Virus record (IMG/VR): IMGVR_UViG_3300030099_006253
Location: 1 to 48,251 of that record
Length of the DNA stretch: 48,251 nt
From: a virus
Direction: 5' to 3' (one strand)
Below are positions 34,637 through 41,395 of this stretch, one piece after another. Below the pieces are notes generated by a model, which was given only the letters and a program-made list of their open reading frames with translations, was not told the origin of the DNA and did not search any database. The translations under genes and the position numbers were made by a program. Numbering within the stretch: position 1 is the stretch's first letter; the number at the start of each line of letters is the position of its first letter.

Positions 34637-35576
34637 GATGGATGATTCCTATATTAGAAAATACTGTCTAGATAAGTTCTCCTCTAATTATAGGCTTGAG
34701 AGTGATGGAAGGCAGATGGTAGTTCCATCTATTTTCATTAATAATGATTATAAACGTCACATGTCCATCAATGTTGAAAATGGATTGTGGAGGTGTTTCA
34801 AGACTGGTGAGACTGGGAACTTCATCAGGCTTTATGTTCTGATGGAAAAATGCTCTTACGCAGAGGCAAAAGTTAATCTTGCTTTTGAGCAGTTTAATGA
34901 GGGTAGAAAGATTCGCAAGCCAATTAGATTCGACACTAACAAGATTAAGTCTAATATTGAGGGCGCAAAAGACTTTGAGTTCGTAGAGGGTCATCCATTT
35001 GCTAAAAAAAGAATGGTTCCCGATGCCAAGTTTATGCTAGCAAAACACGGTCCCTACAAAGGCAGGTTGATTATTCCTTTTATCAACCGAAAGGGACGAT
35101 TGTTCTACTTTCAAGCTCGCGCATTGGGAGATGAAATGCCAAAGTATTTGAACTGTAAGGATCTCAAAAGTTCACAAGTTCTATACCCCTATGACTATAG
35201 CTCGTACGAGCCTCTATACGTCACTGAGGGCGTCTTTGATTGTTTAAGCCTACAGCAGATAGGCTTGAACGCTACGACCACTCTAAGCTGCTACACAAGT
35301 CGTGAACAGATGCTTCAACTGAGTCAATATCAAGGATCTCTTGTGTGTGCATTTGATAGTGATGAGGCAGGTCAAAAAGGTAGAGATAAGTTCCTACAAC
35401 TTAGTAACTGGGTTTGCAGAGACAATATTCAAACGGTCACCCCCCCTAATGGTTTCAAAGATTGGAACGAATTATTAATAAGGGAGGGGCCTGATTATTT
35501 GAAGCAGGCTGCTGAAAAGACAATTCCCCTAAACAGCCTTGAATGCCTTCTAAGCTCACCTGATAATAAATCCTAG
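34635..35576 (+). CDS. 61: DnaG/gp61-like DNA primase with degenerate zinc-binding domain
   Basis: From the double ATG at 34635 the protein has 313 residues; an upstream in-frame ATG at 34560 lies inside the nuclease gene. The Toprim core is clear: 'YVTEGVFDCLSL' with E198, 'VCAFDSDEAGQKGRDKF' with D241 and D243, then 'GFKDWNELL'. The N-terminal 'INVENGLWRCFKTGETGNFI' aligns with the DnaG zinc-ribbon end (xxxGxWxCFxCGxGGDxI). However, only C54 remains and the other zinc ligands are replaced. It should make RNA primers for lagging-strand synthesis with a gp41-type helicase, which is not in this window. Its 3' end overlaps a convergent structural gene by 21 nt. Confidence 0.87.
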   Translation: MMDDSYIRKYCLDKFSSNYRLESDGRQMVVPSIFINNDYKRHMSINVENGLWRCFKTGETGNFIRLYVLMEKCSYAEAKVNLAFEQFNEGRKIRKPIRFDTNKIKSNIEGAKDFEFVEGHPFAKKRMVPDAKFMLAKHGPYKGRLIIPFINRKGRLFYFQARALGDEMPKYLNCKDLKSSQVLYPYDYSSYEPLYVTEGVFDCLSLQQIGLNATTTLSCYTSREQMLQLSQYQGSLVCAFDSDEAGQKGRDKFLQLSNWVCRDNIQTVTPPNGFKDWNELLIREGPDYLKQAAEKTIPLNSLECLLSSPDNKS

Positions 35577-36500
35577 ATCATCTGATACAATGGTTTGATT
35601 CAATGCAGTAAACTTAAGTCTAACCGCATATGCACCTGTGAGAGAACCTAAGTTTCCTTCTAGAAGTTCAGGGTGAGTTTTTAAAGCCTCTGTATCAAAT
35701 GTGAAGACAGCAGTGTTTTCGGATGTGACATCCATAAATCCTGAGGTGTCTACATATCCCGAAACTGTAACCCTGGAAGGTAAGTTTCTGTCTGTATTCT
35801 TCTTCACGATCTCGATCATAGGATCCATGACAAGGGACTCCTTGAACAGGTTGACGATACTTCTGTCCACGTTAGCGTTTTCTAAAGTAAACTCATTAAC
35901 GAATTTGAGATCTATTTTAGATCCAAGCACCAAGTGATTGTTTTCTAGGCGAGTATTCACACTGAACAGCAAAGGTTCGGTAATGCTGATAAACCTGTCT
36001 TCGGTTAACGTGAACTCATTAACCACGGTGTCCAAGTCAGATCCAGCAGCCCTTTGCACTGTCCAAACATCAATATAATCTCCTGTGGATGATACTCTGT
36101 TTGATATCTCCGTTTCACCCGAAAGGTTAAATACACTGGCGGGTAGAGTAATCGGGTCCATTAAAACACAGGCGAATTTACCTGTATCAAGTTTGTAAAC
36201 ACTTGAAGAGTTGAAATCTGCGTTAAAGCCAATCTCGTTGTATAATGTATTGTCAGCAACAACCCCAGGACCAGAGAAATGCATTAGTATGCTACCAGTT
36301 ACAGCGGGGTCAATCTCACCATCGGCGGTGATTACAGAACTTGGGCTCTGATTGTCTGACGCTGCAAAAATTGAAACCCCACTGATAGCGTGGGGGTCAG
36401 CATACTGACCGTCGTTTACAAAATAAAGTATTAACGCTGTCGGGCCTTGTACTGTGGGCCTTTGATGGCGAGTGTCTACTTTGATATCATTAATTCTCAT
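35556..36500 (-). CDS. Virion/assembly protein of unknown function, 314 aa
   Basis: This beta-rich protein has alternating hydrophobic strands, few Cys or charged clusters and a C-terminal strand pair ('AYAVRLKFTALNQTIVSDDL', GFIIR). The make-up looks like a virion structural protein with Ig-like or fibre-type domains. It starts in an ATGA overlap with the end of the -1 reading frame that follows the gp26-like gene, so it is translated from the same late mRNA. I know similar proteins from marine T4-like phages as 'structural protein' but no function. Confidence 0.62.
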   Translation of the reverse strand: MRINDIKVDTRHQRPTVQGPTALILYFVNDGQYADPHAISGVSIFAASDNQSPSSVITADGEIDPAVTGSILMHFSGPGVVADNTLYNEIGFNADFNSSSVYKLDTGKFACVLMDPITLPASVFNLSGETEISNRVSSTGDYIDVWTVQRAAGSDLDTVVNEFTLTEDRFISITEPLLFSVNTRLENNHLVLGSKIDLKFVNEFTLENANVDRSIVNLFKESLVMDPMIEIVKKNTDRNLPSRVTVSGYVDTSGFMDVTSENTAVFTFDTEALKTHPELLEGNLGSLTGAYAVRLKFTALNQTIVSDDLGFIIR

Positions 36501-36679
36501 AAGTTTGAAACCTCACTATTAGTCGCTTTTGCCTCCTCGATATACATATTAAGGAAAGCCATTCTCTCATTTGAAGTCATTTTTTTAACATCTGAGTATG
36601 AAAAGCCACTCTTACTTACTAATATGTAGGCTTGACGCATTAATTGCTCAAACGTTAAAGAGTCTAGTAGGTCACTGAA
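36497..36679 (-). CDS. -1 frame extension of the gp26-like protein (frameshifted C-terminal domain)
   Basis: After GGT TTT TTT the -1 frame stays open for 60 codons to a TGA at 36497. It encodes 'FSDLLDSLTFEQLMRQAYIL', then VSKSGFSYSDVKKMTSNERM and AFLNMYIEEAK. Upstream in this frame a TAA lies about 14 codons before the T-run, and no ATG, GTG or TTG occurs until ATG 36640. That ATG has no Shine-Dalgarno and would remove the first helix. The frame ends in an ATGA overlap with the next gene, as true gene ends do here. Frameshifting would give a product of about 308 residues, organised like lambda gpG/gpGT tail chaperones. Without frameshifting a 47-aa stand-alone protein from 36640 is the alternative. 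Confidence 0.66.
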   Translation of the reverse strand, partial: FSDLLDSLTFEQLMRQAYILVSKSGFSYSDVKKMTSNERMAFLNMYIEEAKATNSEVSNL

Positions 36680-37422
36680 AAAAAACCTGCATCTAAGGGT
36701 ACTTCCATCATGGACTTATGATCACATGATGGACAGTGGAACATAAAACGAGGATCTAACCCAAATTCCCCCTTATTAACCTCGTTAGCAATGACTTTTA
36801 CATCGACAATATGCATTCTTTGAATGGCTTTAGCCACAAATACAGGATCTTCAATTCCGTTAATTGAAACCACAAACCTGTAAAGATTTTTTGAAAAACT
36901 CGAAACATCTGAAACAAATGATTCCTCTCTATTTCGTGGAAATCTAACAATTGCGTTAACACCTAATTTAGGTAGTTTTACCGTCCTGGGGTCCTCGAAG
37001 TCGTCAGTGACATATTTAACATTTAAGTCTTTTGCGATGTCTAGTTTTGTAGTAATCTTGTCACCACAGGAAGGACAGGCTATATCAAATTTATATTCTG
37101 TGCCATATGATACTTCTCTAACTTTCATCAGTAAGAAAAGTTTATCTATTTGAAGAAGCTCAGATAGGTTGATACCAGTGACACACTTATCCAGAATAAG
37201 ATTAATAACGTCCAGTCCTTTGCCCTTAGAGTTTAATATTTTCTCTTCTTCCGCAAAGGTTAAAGGAGTTACCACCACCTCTTGGATACTAGAATAGAAT
37301 TTACTCCTGGAGGGTAGTTCAACAATTTGAGACTGAGGTTCCTCTGAGTTAGAGAACATTTTGTTTAGAATCTCCTCATAAGATTCTGAGTTCTTTCCTT
37401 TTATTTGCCTAATTTCACTCAT
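36664..37422 (-). CDS. 26: gp26-like baseplate hub assembly protein (unshifted product)
   Basis: The 252-residue protein resembles the T4 base-plate protein family of gp26: an N-terminal 'PLTFAEEEKILNSK' region, 'LLMKVREVSYGTEYKFDIAC' leading into CPSCG (C116, C119), and a matching second pair FHCPSCDHK (C230, C233). The four Cys very probably bind one zinc. T4 gp26 is 208 residues and acts in hub assembly but is not seen in the finished baseplate structure, which suggests a chaperone role. The final codons GGT TTT TTT TCA hold an eight-T run that fits a programmed -1 shift into the 60-codon extension. No strong Shine-Dalgarno is visible. A CTGAAATAGT element lies 9 nt before the ATG. Confidence 0.8.
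   Translation of the reverse strand: MSEIRQIKGKNSESYEEILNKMFSNSEEPQSQIVELPSRSKFYSSIQEVVVTPLTFAEEEKILNSKGKGLDVINLILDKCVTGINLSELLQIDKLFLLMKVREVSYGTEYKFDIACPSCGDKITTKLDIAKDLNVKYVTDDFEDPRTVKLPKLGVNAIVRFPRNREESFVSDVSSFSKNLYRFVVSINGIEDPVFVAKAIQRMHIVDVKVIANEVNKGEFGLDPRFMFHCPSCDHKSMMEVPLDAGFFSVTY
36678..36687 (-). promoter_or_regulatory. Candidate -1 ribosomal frameshift slippery site
   Basis: The mRNA reads GG-UUUUUUUU with zero frame GGU UUU UUU UCA, so the heptamer U UUU UUU lets both P- and A-site tRNAs re-pair after a -1 slip. It lies five codons before the zero-frame stop. I see no obvious strong downstream hairpin; a pseudoknot or internal Shine-Dalgarno was not evident either. Confidence 0.6.
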
Positions 37423-37458
37423 GTAATATACACTATTTCAGATAAACTATTATAGTAT
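37423..37458. promoter_or_regulatory. Divergent promoter gap between gp26-like gene and uvsW
   Basis: Only 36 nt separate the two start codons. ACTATTTCAG (37432-37441; minus-strand CTGAAATAGT) is identical to the element before the head cluster at 5204. TATTAT (37448-37453) ends 5 nt before the uvsW ATG, with no Shine-Dalgarno between. The gap can therefore hold a minus-strand late promoter and a plus-strand early promoter back to back. No good -35 hexamer is visible. Confidence 0.48.
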
Positions 37459-38853
37459 ATGAAAATAGTGGTCGGTAACTTAACGTCAACCCTTGATACA
37501 GACAATCCCAAGATAATAGCTGCTTTGAAAGAGAAATATTCTTTTAACGTGCCGGGTCACGAATATTCTGTTGCCTATAAAAAAAGAAGGTGGGATGGTA
37601 AAAAAAGATATTTCAATTCTAAGGGTAAATTTAGAACTGGGTTACTAACTAGAATTTTAGGCGATCTGAAATCAATCGGGGCAGATAGTGTAGACCTTGT
37701 TAATAACCCTGAGGAGGAGTTTTTTTTCGTTCCTACTTTAGGTGAATTTGAATATAGAGATTATCAAGAGAAAGCTATTTATGAGTGTCTTAGTAAGCGA
37801 AGAGCAATTATCGACAGTCCTACAGGATCAGGTAAAACTCTGATAATGGCAGGATGCATAGCATCACTTCAATGGGGGGATAATCCAAAAGCGGTTGTTC
37901 TATTTAGAGAAAAAGGAATTTTAAATCAAACATATGAATTCTTTAAAAAATGTGGTATAAAAAACCTTGGATACAACTCAGGGGAGGGTTACGTGCCAGG
38001 ACAGGTTATGCTGTCAACAGTGCAAAGTATTGATAAGATTATTGATACACATCTCAAAGAAGCTGAGATACTGATGGTGGACGAAGCTCATCAATTTTGT
38101 AAAGGTGAGACAACCATAGCAGCAATTGAAAGCTTCCCAAATGCTTCCTACAGGCTTGCATTTACTGCTACGCCTCCCAGAGAGAATGCTAAAGACATCA
38201 ACGCTAGAATGGTCTTAGAGGGTGCTTTCGGGCCTGTCTACACAACTCGTACAGCAGAAGATCTAATTAAGGATGGGGCACTCGCTAAACCAATTATCCA
38301 AGTCGTGGACAACACGCCTGTATCACTGGATGATATCGAAAAAGATAACTTGTCCTATCTTGATATATACGATCAATACGTGGTAAACTGTGATGTTCGT
38401 AACGATAAGATTAAAGATATTGTAGCAAAAATATATCAATCCAACTCTAGTGCTAAAATATTAATACTTGTAAAAAATCTACAACATATTGAAAATTTGC
38501 AGGAGAGAATTAATAATTGTTACACTATTGAAGGTAAAGATGACATTGATAGTAGATATTATGTCATTAACAAGTTTGTAAAAGATGATAAGCCTGCTAC
38601 AATCATTGGAACAAACGTCATGCAAACTGGAATTAGCATTGATGAAATTACTCACATGATTAACGCTAGAGGTTTGTCTGGTGAAGTCCCTACTCTTCAA
38701 GGCTTGGGGAGAGGCATTCGTAAGGCAAAGGGAAAAGATAAAATGTATTTCTACGATTTTTATGACAAGGTTCCCTACCTTGAAAGTCATTCAAAACAAA
38801 GAATTCTTCATTACAAAAGATTAAAGTTTGAGGTAAATAATGTCCGATTCTAA
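37459..38853 (+). CDS. uvsW: UvsW-type SF2 DNA/RNA helicase
   Basis: The 464-residue protein has all the SF2 motifs: I 'DSPTGSGKT' (K126), II 'LMVDEAHQF' (DEAH at 208-211), III 'FTATPP' (235-240), then 'ATIIGTNVMQTGISI' (motif V region) and VI 'QGLGRGIRKAKGK' with the arginine finger. The N-terminal about 95 residues, ending before 'YRDYQEKAIYECL' (Q-motif-like), correspond to the small substrate-binding domain of T4 UvsW. T4 UvsW unwinds R-loops, drives fork regression and promotes the switch to recombination-dependent replication. The protein is a little shorter than T4's but appears complete. No Shine-Dalgarno is present, so a leaderless mRNA is likely. Confidence 0.92.
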   Translation: MKIVVGNLTSTLDTDNPKIIAALKEKYSFNVPGHEYSVAYKKRRWDGKKRYFNSKGKFRTGLLTRILGDLKSIGADSVDLVNNPEEEFFFVPTLGEFEYRDYQEKAIYECLSKRRAIIDSPTGSGKTLIMAGCIASLQWGDNPKAVVLFREKGILNQTYEFFKKCGIKNLGYNSGEGYVPGQVMLSTVQSIDKIIDTHLKEAEILMVDEAHQFCKGETTIAAIESFPNASYRLAFTATPPRENAKDINARMVLEGAFGPVYTTRTAEDLIKDGALAKPIIQVVDNTPVSLDDIEKDNLSYLDIYDQYVVNCDVRNDKIKDIVAKIYQSNSSAKILILVKNLQHIENLQERINNCYTIEGKDDIDSRYYVINKFVKDDKPATIIGTNVMQTGISIDEITHMINARGLSGEVPTLQGLGRGIRKAKGKDKMYFYDFYDKVPYLESHSKQRILHYKRLKFEVNNVRF

Positions 38854-39085
38854 TTTTATAACCAAAGAAGCTCAAGTAGACACAATTAATAAGGTCACCA
38901 AAGATCAACAAAATACAATTGATTCTTGTGTAGACACTCTTAAACAAATTAAAAGTGAAGCTGTCATCACAGAATCAACTCTAAGAAACATCACTAGCGC
39001 AATTAGAGAGTTGGACTGCCTAAGAGAGCTATTCTACACACGTTTATTTAATTCGCTTAAACGTGGTGATATGCTATTGAATTAG
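38840..39085 (+). CDS. Small coiled-coil protein following uvsW
   Basis: The 81-residue product is a polar, probably coiled-coil helix (ITKEAQVDTINKVTKDQQNT ... ITSAIRELDCLRELFYTRLF). GAGG lies 6 nt before its ATG inside the end of uvsW (14-nt overlap), so it is translated from the uvsW mRNA. In T4 a small ORF, uvsW.1 (76 residues), occupies the same place; I cannot confirm homology. The 3' end overlaps the convergent fibre gene by 12 nt. Confidence 0.6.
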   Translation: MSDSNFITKEAQVDTINKVTKDQQNTIDSCVDTLKQIKSEAVITESTLRNITSAIRELDCLRELFYTRLFNSLKRGDMLLN

Positions 39086-41383
39086 ATCTCTTCCTCTCAG
39101 GGGGTCATCGATGCTAGTGTTAGGCTTAAATCTATATTGATGCCAATCGATAAATATCTCATTACCAACGTCTTGAACTGAGGAGCCCCAACTATTGGCA
39201 TTCCTGATAGCCCAAGCTAACCCTAGTCGATTAAATCTATTATCAGGGATTGTGTGACCTGCTGCCAAGGTAAACTGAGCTTTATTTACTCCATCAATAT
39301 AGAAGTCTACGGTGTCCCAATTTTCGTTGCAGCTTACCTGTAGAACTTGAAACTCTTGACCAGATGCGGCAACTCCTGTGTCAGTGACAGTAGAGTTACT
39401 ATTGTCGGTGACAACCGCTGACCAAGTGTCTCCTCCACCACCAGCACCTTGACCGTATTGGAACTCCATGGCGTAAGTAGCTTCGGCGTTACTAGTTCCA
39501 TTTCTAAATCCGAAACACATTCTACCCTCATTTTCACCAGTCACCCAAAGACCACTTGGTGCCATCCTGCTAGTGAATGAGAATTCACCTGAGCTAACAG
39601 CTATAGCATTGTTGAAGGTAGTTACGAAACATCTACCATAAGCGTCAGTTCCCGATCTAACCTCTATAACACCGATAGTTCCCTTATCAGGGTGCATCAC
39701 ATCATTATCAAAACATTGACCTGTGCCTGCCCCTGTACCTGTGTTTGACTGCCCAAAGCCATTAGCAGCAGTGCCAGCAGTAAGCCAATCTGCTTCATGA
39801 ATGTAACAGGCTGGATTTCCTTGTCCCGTCCTTGTAATAGATAGGTCAGTCGCTGACAGACTAGGAGTTGAAACACTGATATTAGCTGTTGTTTCGGTCG
39901 TTATGGTTAAACCAAGGTCAGCACCCGTGAGAGTCTCAACATTACTTATCGTTGTAAAAAGCCCGCCATCACCTTTTATCAACGGAGAAGAAACTTGAGT
40001 TGTGGCTATAATATTTTCCGCCGACACATTGGTAGCACTGCCGTTCTGAATTAAGTTCTTGCCGTCGATGCTTAAAGATAGTGAATCTGTTGAGGACGCA
40101 TCTGTGCCTGAGAAGAATAAAATCGTATCTGCTACTATATCGCCTATTCCCGTCTTGCCGGGGGGCACTGTTACAGTATTCGTAAAGCCAGAATCATTTC
40201 CTCCAAAAGAACTAGTTGTCAGGATGTTTCCTCTCAAAACAACATTAAAAGTTTCGCTGGAACCGGCATCTTGAAGAGCGACATCAACCAAAGATGTCAC
40301 TGCAAGATTATCCACTTTCGTATTAGTGGCATATGCATTGAGGTCTGTAGCAATAACAACATCTGTTCCCTCAACCGTTGGTTTGTCTTTGAATGTTACT
40401 GATCCAGTAACATTTGTAGGACCAGTTACATTTAAACCGTTCTCAAAAGAATTAGTTTGCGTGAATACATTGGCTGCTGTATATTTCGCTATCTCATTAG
40501 TTGATATAAAGTTACCTGGAGTTTGCGTTGATGTTTCATTATTACTAGCATAAAGGATAAGATCATTATTACCACCAGACCCAGGCTTTTCTAAAAGCGT
40601 TGACGTTACTGAAGTAAGAACAAATTGTTCCTCGGCGAGAGAAGTTGTTAAATATTGTTCTTCGGCTAAAGCAGTTGTTAAGTACTGTTCCTCCGCTAAA
40701 GCAGTGGCTAGAAATTGATCTTCAGCTAAAGCAGTTGTTAAATACTGTTCTTCGGCTAAGGCAGTAGTTAGAAATTGATCTTCTGCTAGAGCAGTGGTTA
40801 GAAATTGATCCTCTGCTAGAGCAGTGGTTAGAAATTGATCCTCTGCTAGAGCAGTGGTTAGAAAAGGATCTAATTCACTGGTTACCACTAGAGGATCTTC
40901 AGATCCGCCAACTGTAGGCGCGGCTGCAAATGTAACCGACCCCGTGGTTTGCAGTCCTGCATTAAATTGAGGAGCTTGTGTAAATGTAAGTTTAGGGTTA
41001 GCAGTGACAGGTAGTGTACTATTGGGGTCAATAATTACAAGTGTCGAGGGGCAAAACTGAGACCCATCCCAAGCTAGAACTTCACCTTCAGAAGCCGCGT
41101 CACCACAAACATCTGTGAGAGCGGTTACACTACATCCAGTTAAATCACCGCAGGTAAAAGATCCACCTCCACCACCTCCGGTGCCTGCGGTGATTGTAGA
41201 AGGAGCATATATAAAAGACCCATCTCCAACAGCAGACCAAGCCAAGACTTGATAGTGCTCAGGAGCATGATCGGTAGCAACATCAACAAGATCAACTGAA
41301 CTGATACTATATTCCGCTAAACCGGAGGGGTTATCGTTGCTGTCATAGCTTAATGCTAGAGGAAGTCTGTTTTTGATTGTCAC
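39074..41383 (-). CDS. Tail-fibre-like protein with decapeptide repeats and C-terminal jelly-roll region
   Basis: The start is GTG at 41383, preceded by a perfect AAAGGAGGT at 6 nt. The N-terminus (NDNPSGLAEYSISSV) is the type found on marine T4-like fibres. A poly-Gly linker follows at 68-74, two 'VLAW' blocks at 42-62 and 101-115, and eight decapeptide repeats (ED/EQ-Q-(F/Y)-LTTALA) at 171-250. The C-terminal 230 residues ('GEFSFTSRMAPSGLWVTGEN', 'DTVDFYIDGVNKAQFTLAAG') resemble a concanavalin-type beta-sandwich that could bind host glycans. It contains 'NVVLRGNILTTS', shared with the PAAR protein. It is probably a receptor-binding or collar/whisker-type fibre; the exact virion location is unknown. 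Confidence 0.78.
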   Translation of the reverse strand: MTIKNRLPLALSYDSNDNPSGLAEYSISSVDLVDVATDHAPEHYQVLAWSAVGDGSFIYAPSTITAGTGGGGGGSFTCGDLTGCSVTALTDVCGDAASEGEVLAWDGSQFCPSTLVIIDPNSTLPVTANPKLTFTQAPQFNAGLQTTGSVTFAAAPTVGGSEDPLVVTSELDPFLTTALAEDQFLTTALAEDQFLTTALAEDQFLTTALAEEQYLTTALAEDQFLATALAEEQYLTTALAEEQYLTTSLAEEQFVLTSVTSTLLEKPGSGGNNDLILYASNNETSTQTPGNFISTNEIAKYTAANVFTQTNSFENGLNVTGPTNVTGSVTFKDKPTVEGTDVVIATDLNAYATNTKVDNLAVTSLVDVALQDAGSSETFNVVLRGNILTTSSFGGNDSGFTNTVTVPPGKTGIGDIVADTILFFSGTDASSTDSLSLSIDGKNLIQNGSATNVSAENIIATTQVSSPLIKGDGGLFTTISNVETLTGADLGLTITTETTANISVSTPSLSATDLSITRTGQGNPACYIHEADWLTAGTAANGFGQSNTGTGAGTGQCFDNDVMHPDKGTIGVIEVRSGTDAYGRCFVTTFNNAIAVSSGEFSFTSRMAPSGLWVTGENEGRMCFGFRNGTSNAEATYAMEFQYGQGAGGGGDTWSAVVTDNSNSTVTDTGVAASGQEFQVLQVSCNENWDTVDFYIDGVNKAQFTLAAGHTIPDNRFNRLGLAWAIRNANSWGSSVQDVGNEIFIDWHQYRFKPNTSIDDPLRGRDLIQ
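40634..40873 (-). repeat. Eight tandem 30-bp coding repeats in the fibre gene
   Basis: Eight in-frame 30-bp units encode decapeptides of the form ExQ(F/Y)LTTALA. Three neighbouring units (40784-40873) are almost identical at DNA level and the others carry silent and conservative changes, so the array has grown by recent and older duplications. Units keep exact 30-bp phase, preserving the frame. The peptide period suggests a helical or coiled shaft segment. Confidence 0.9.
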
Positions 41384-41395
41384 TAACTACCTCCT

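Noticed and set aside
40616-40873. Regular 30-bp repeats that could look like a CRISPR array
   Set aside because: The repeats are contiguous, with no spacers, and keep a single open frame as decapeptides in a fibre protein.
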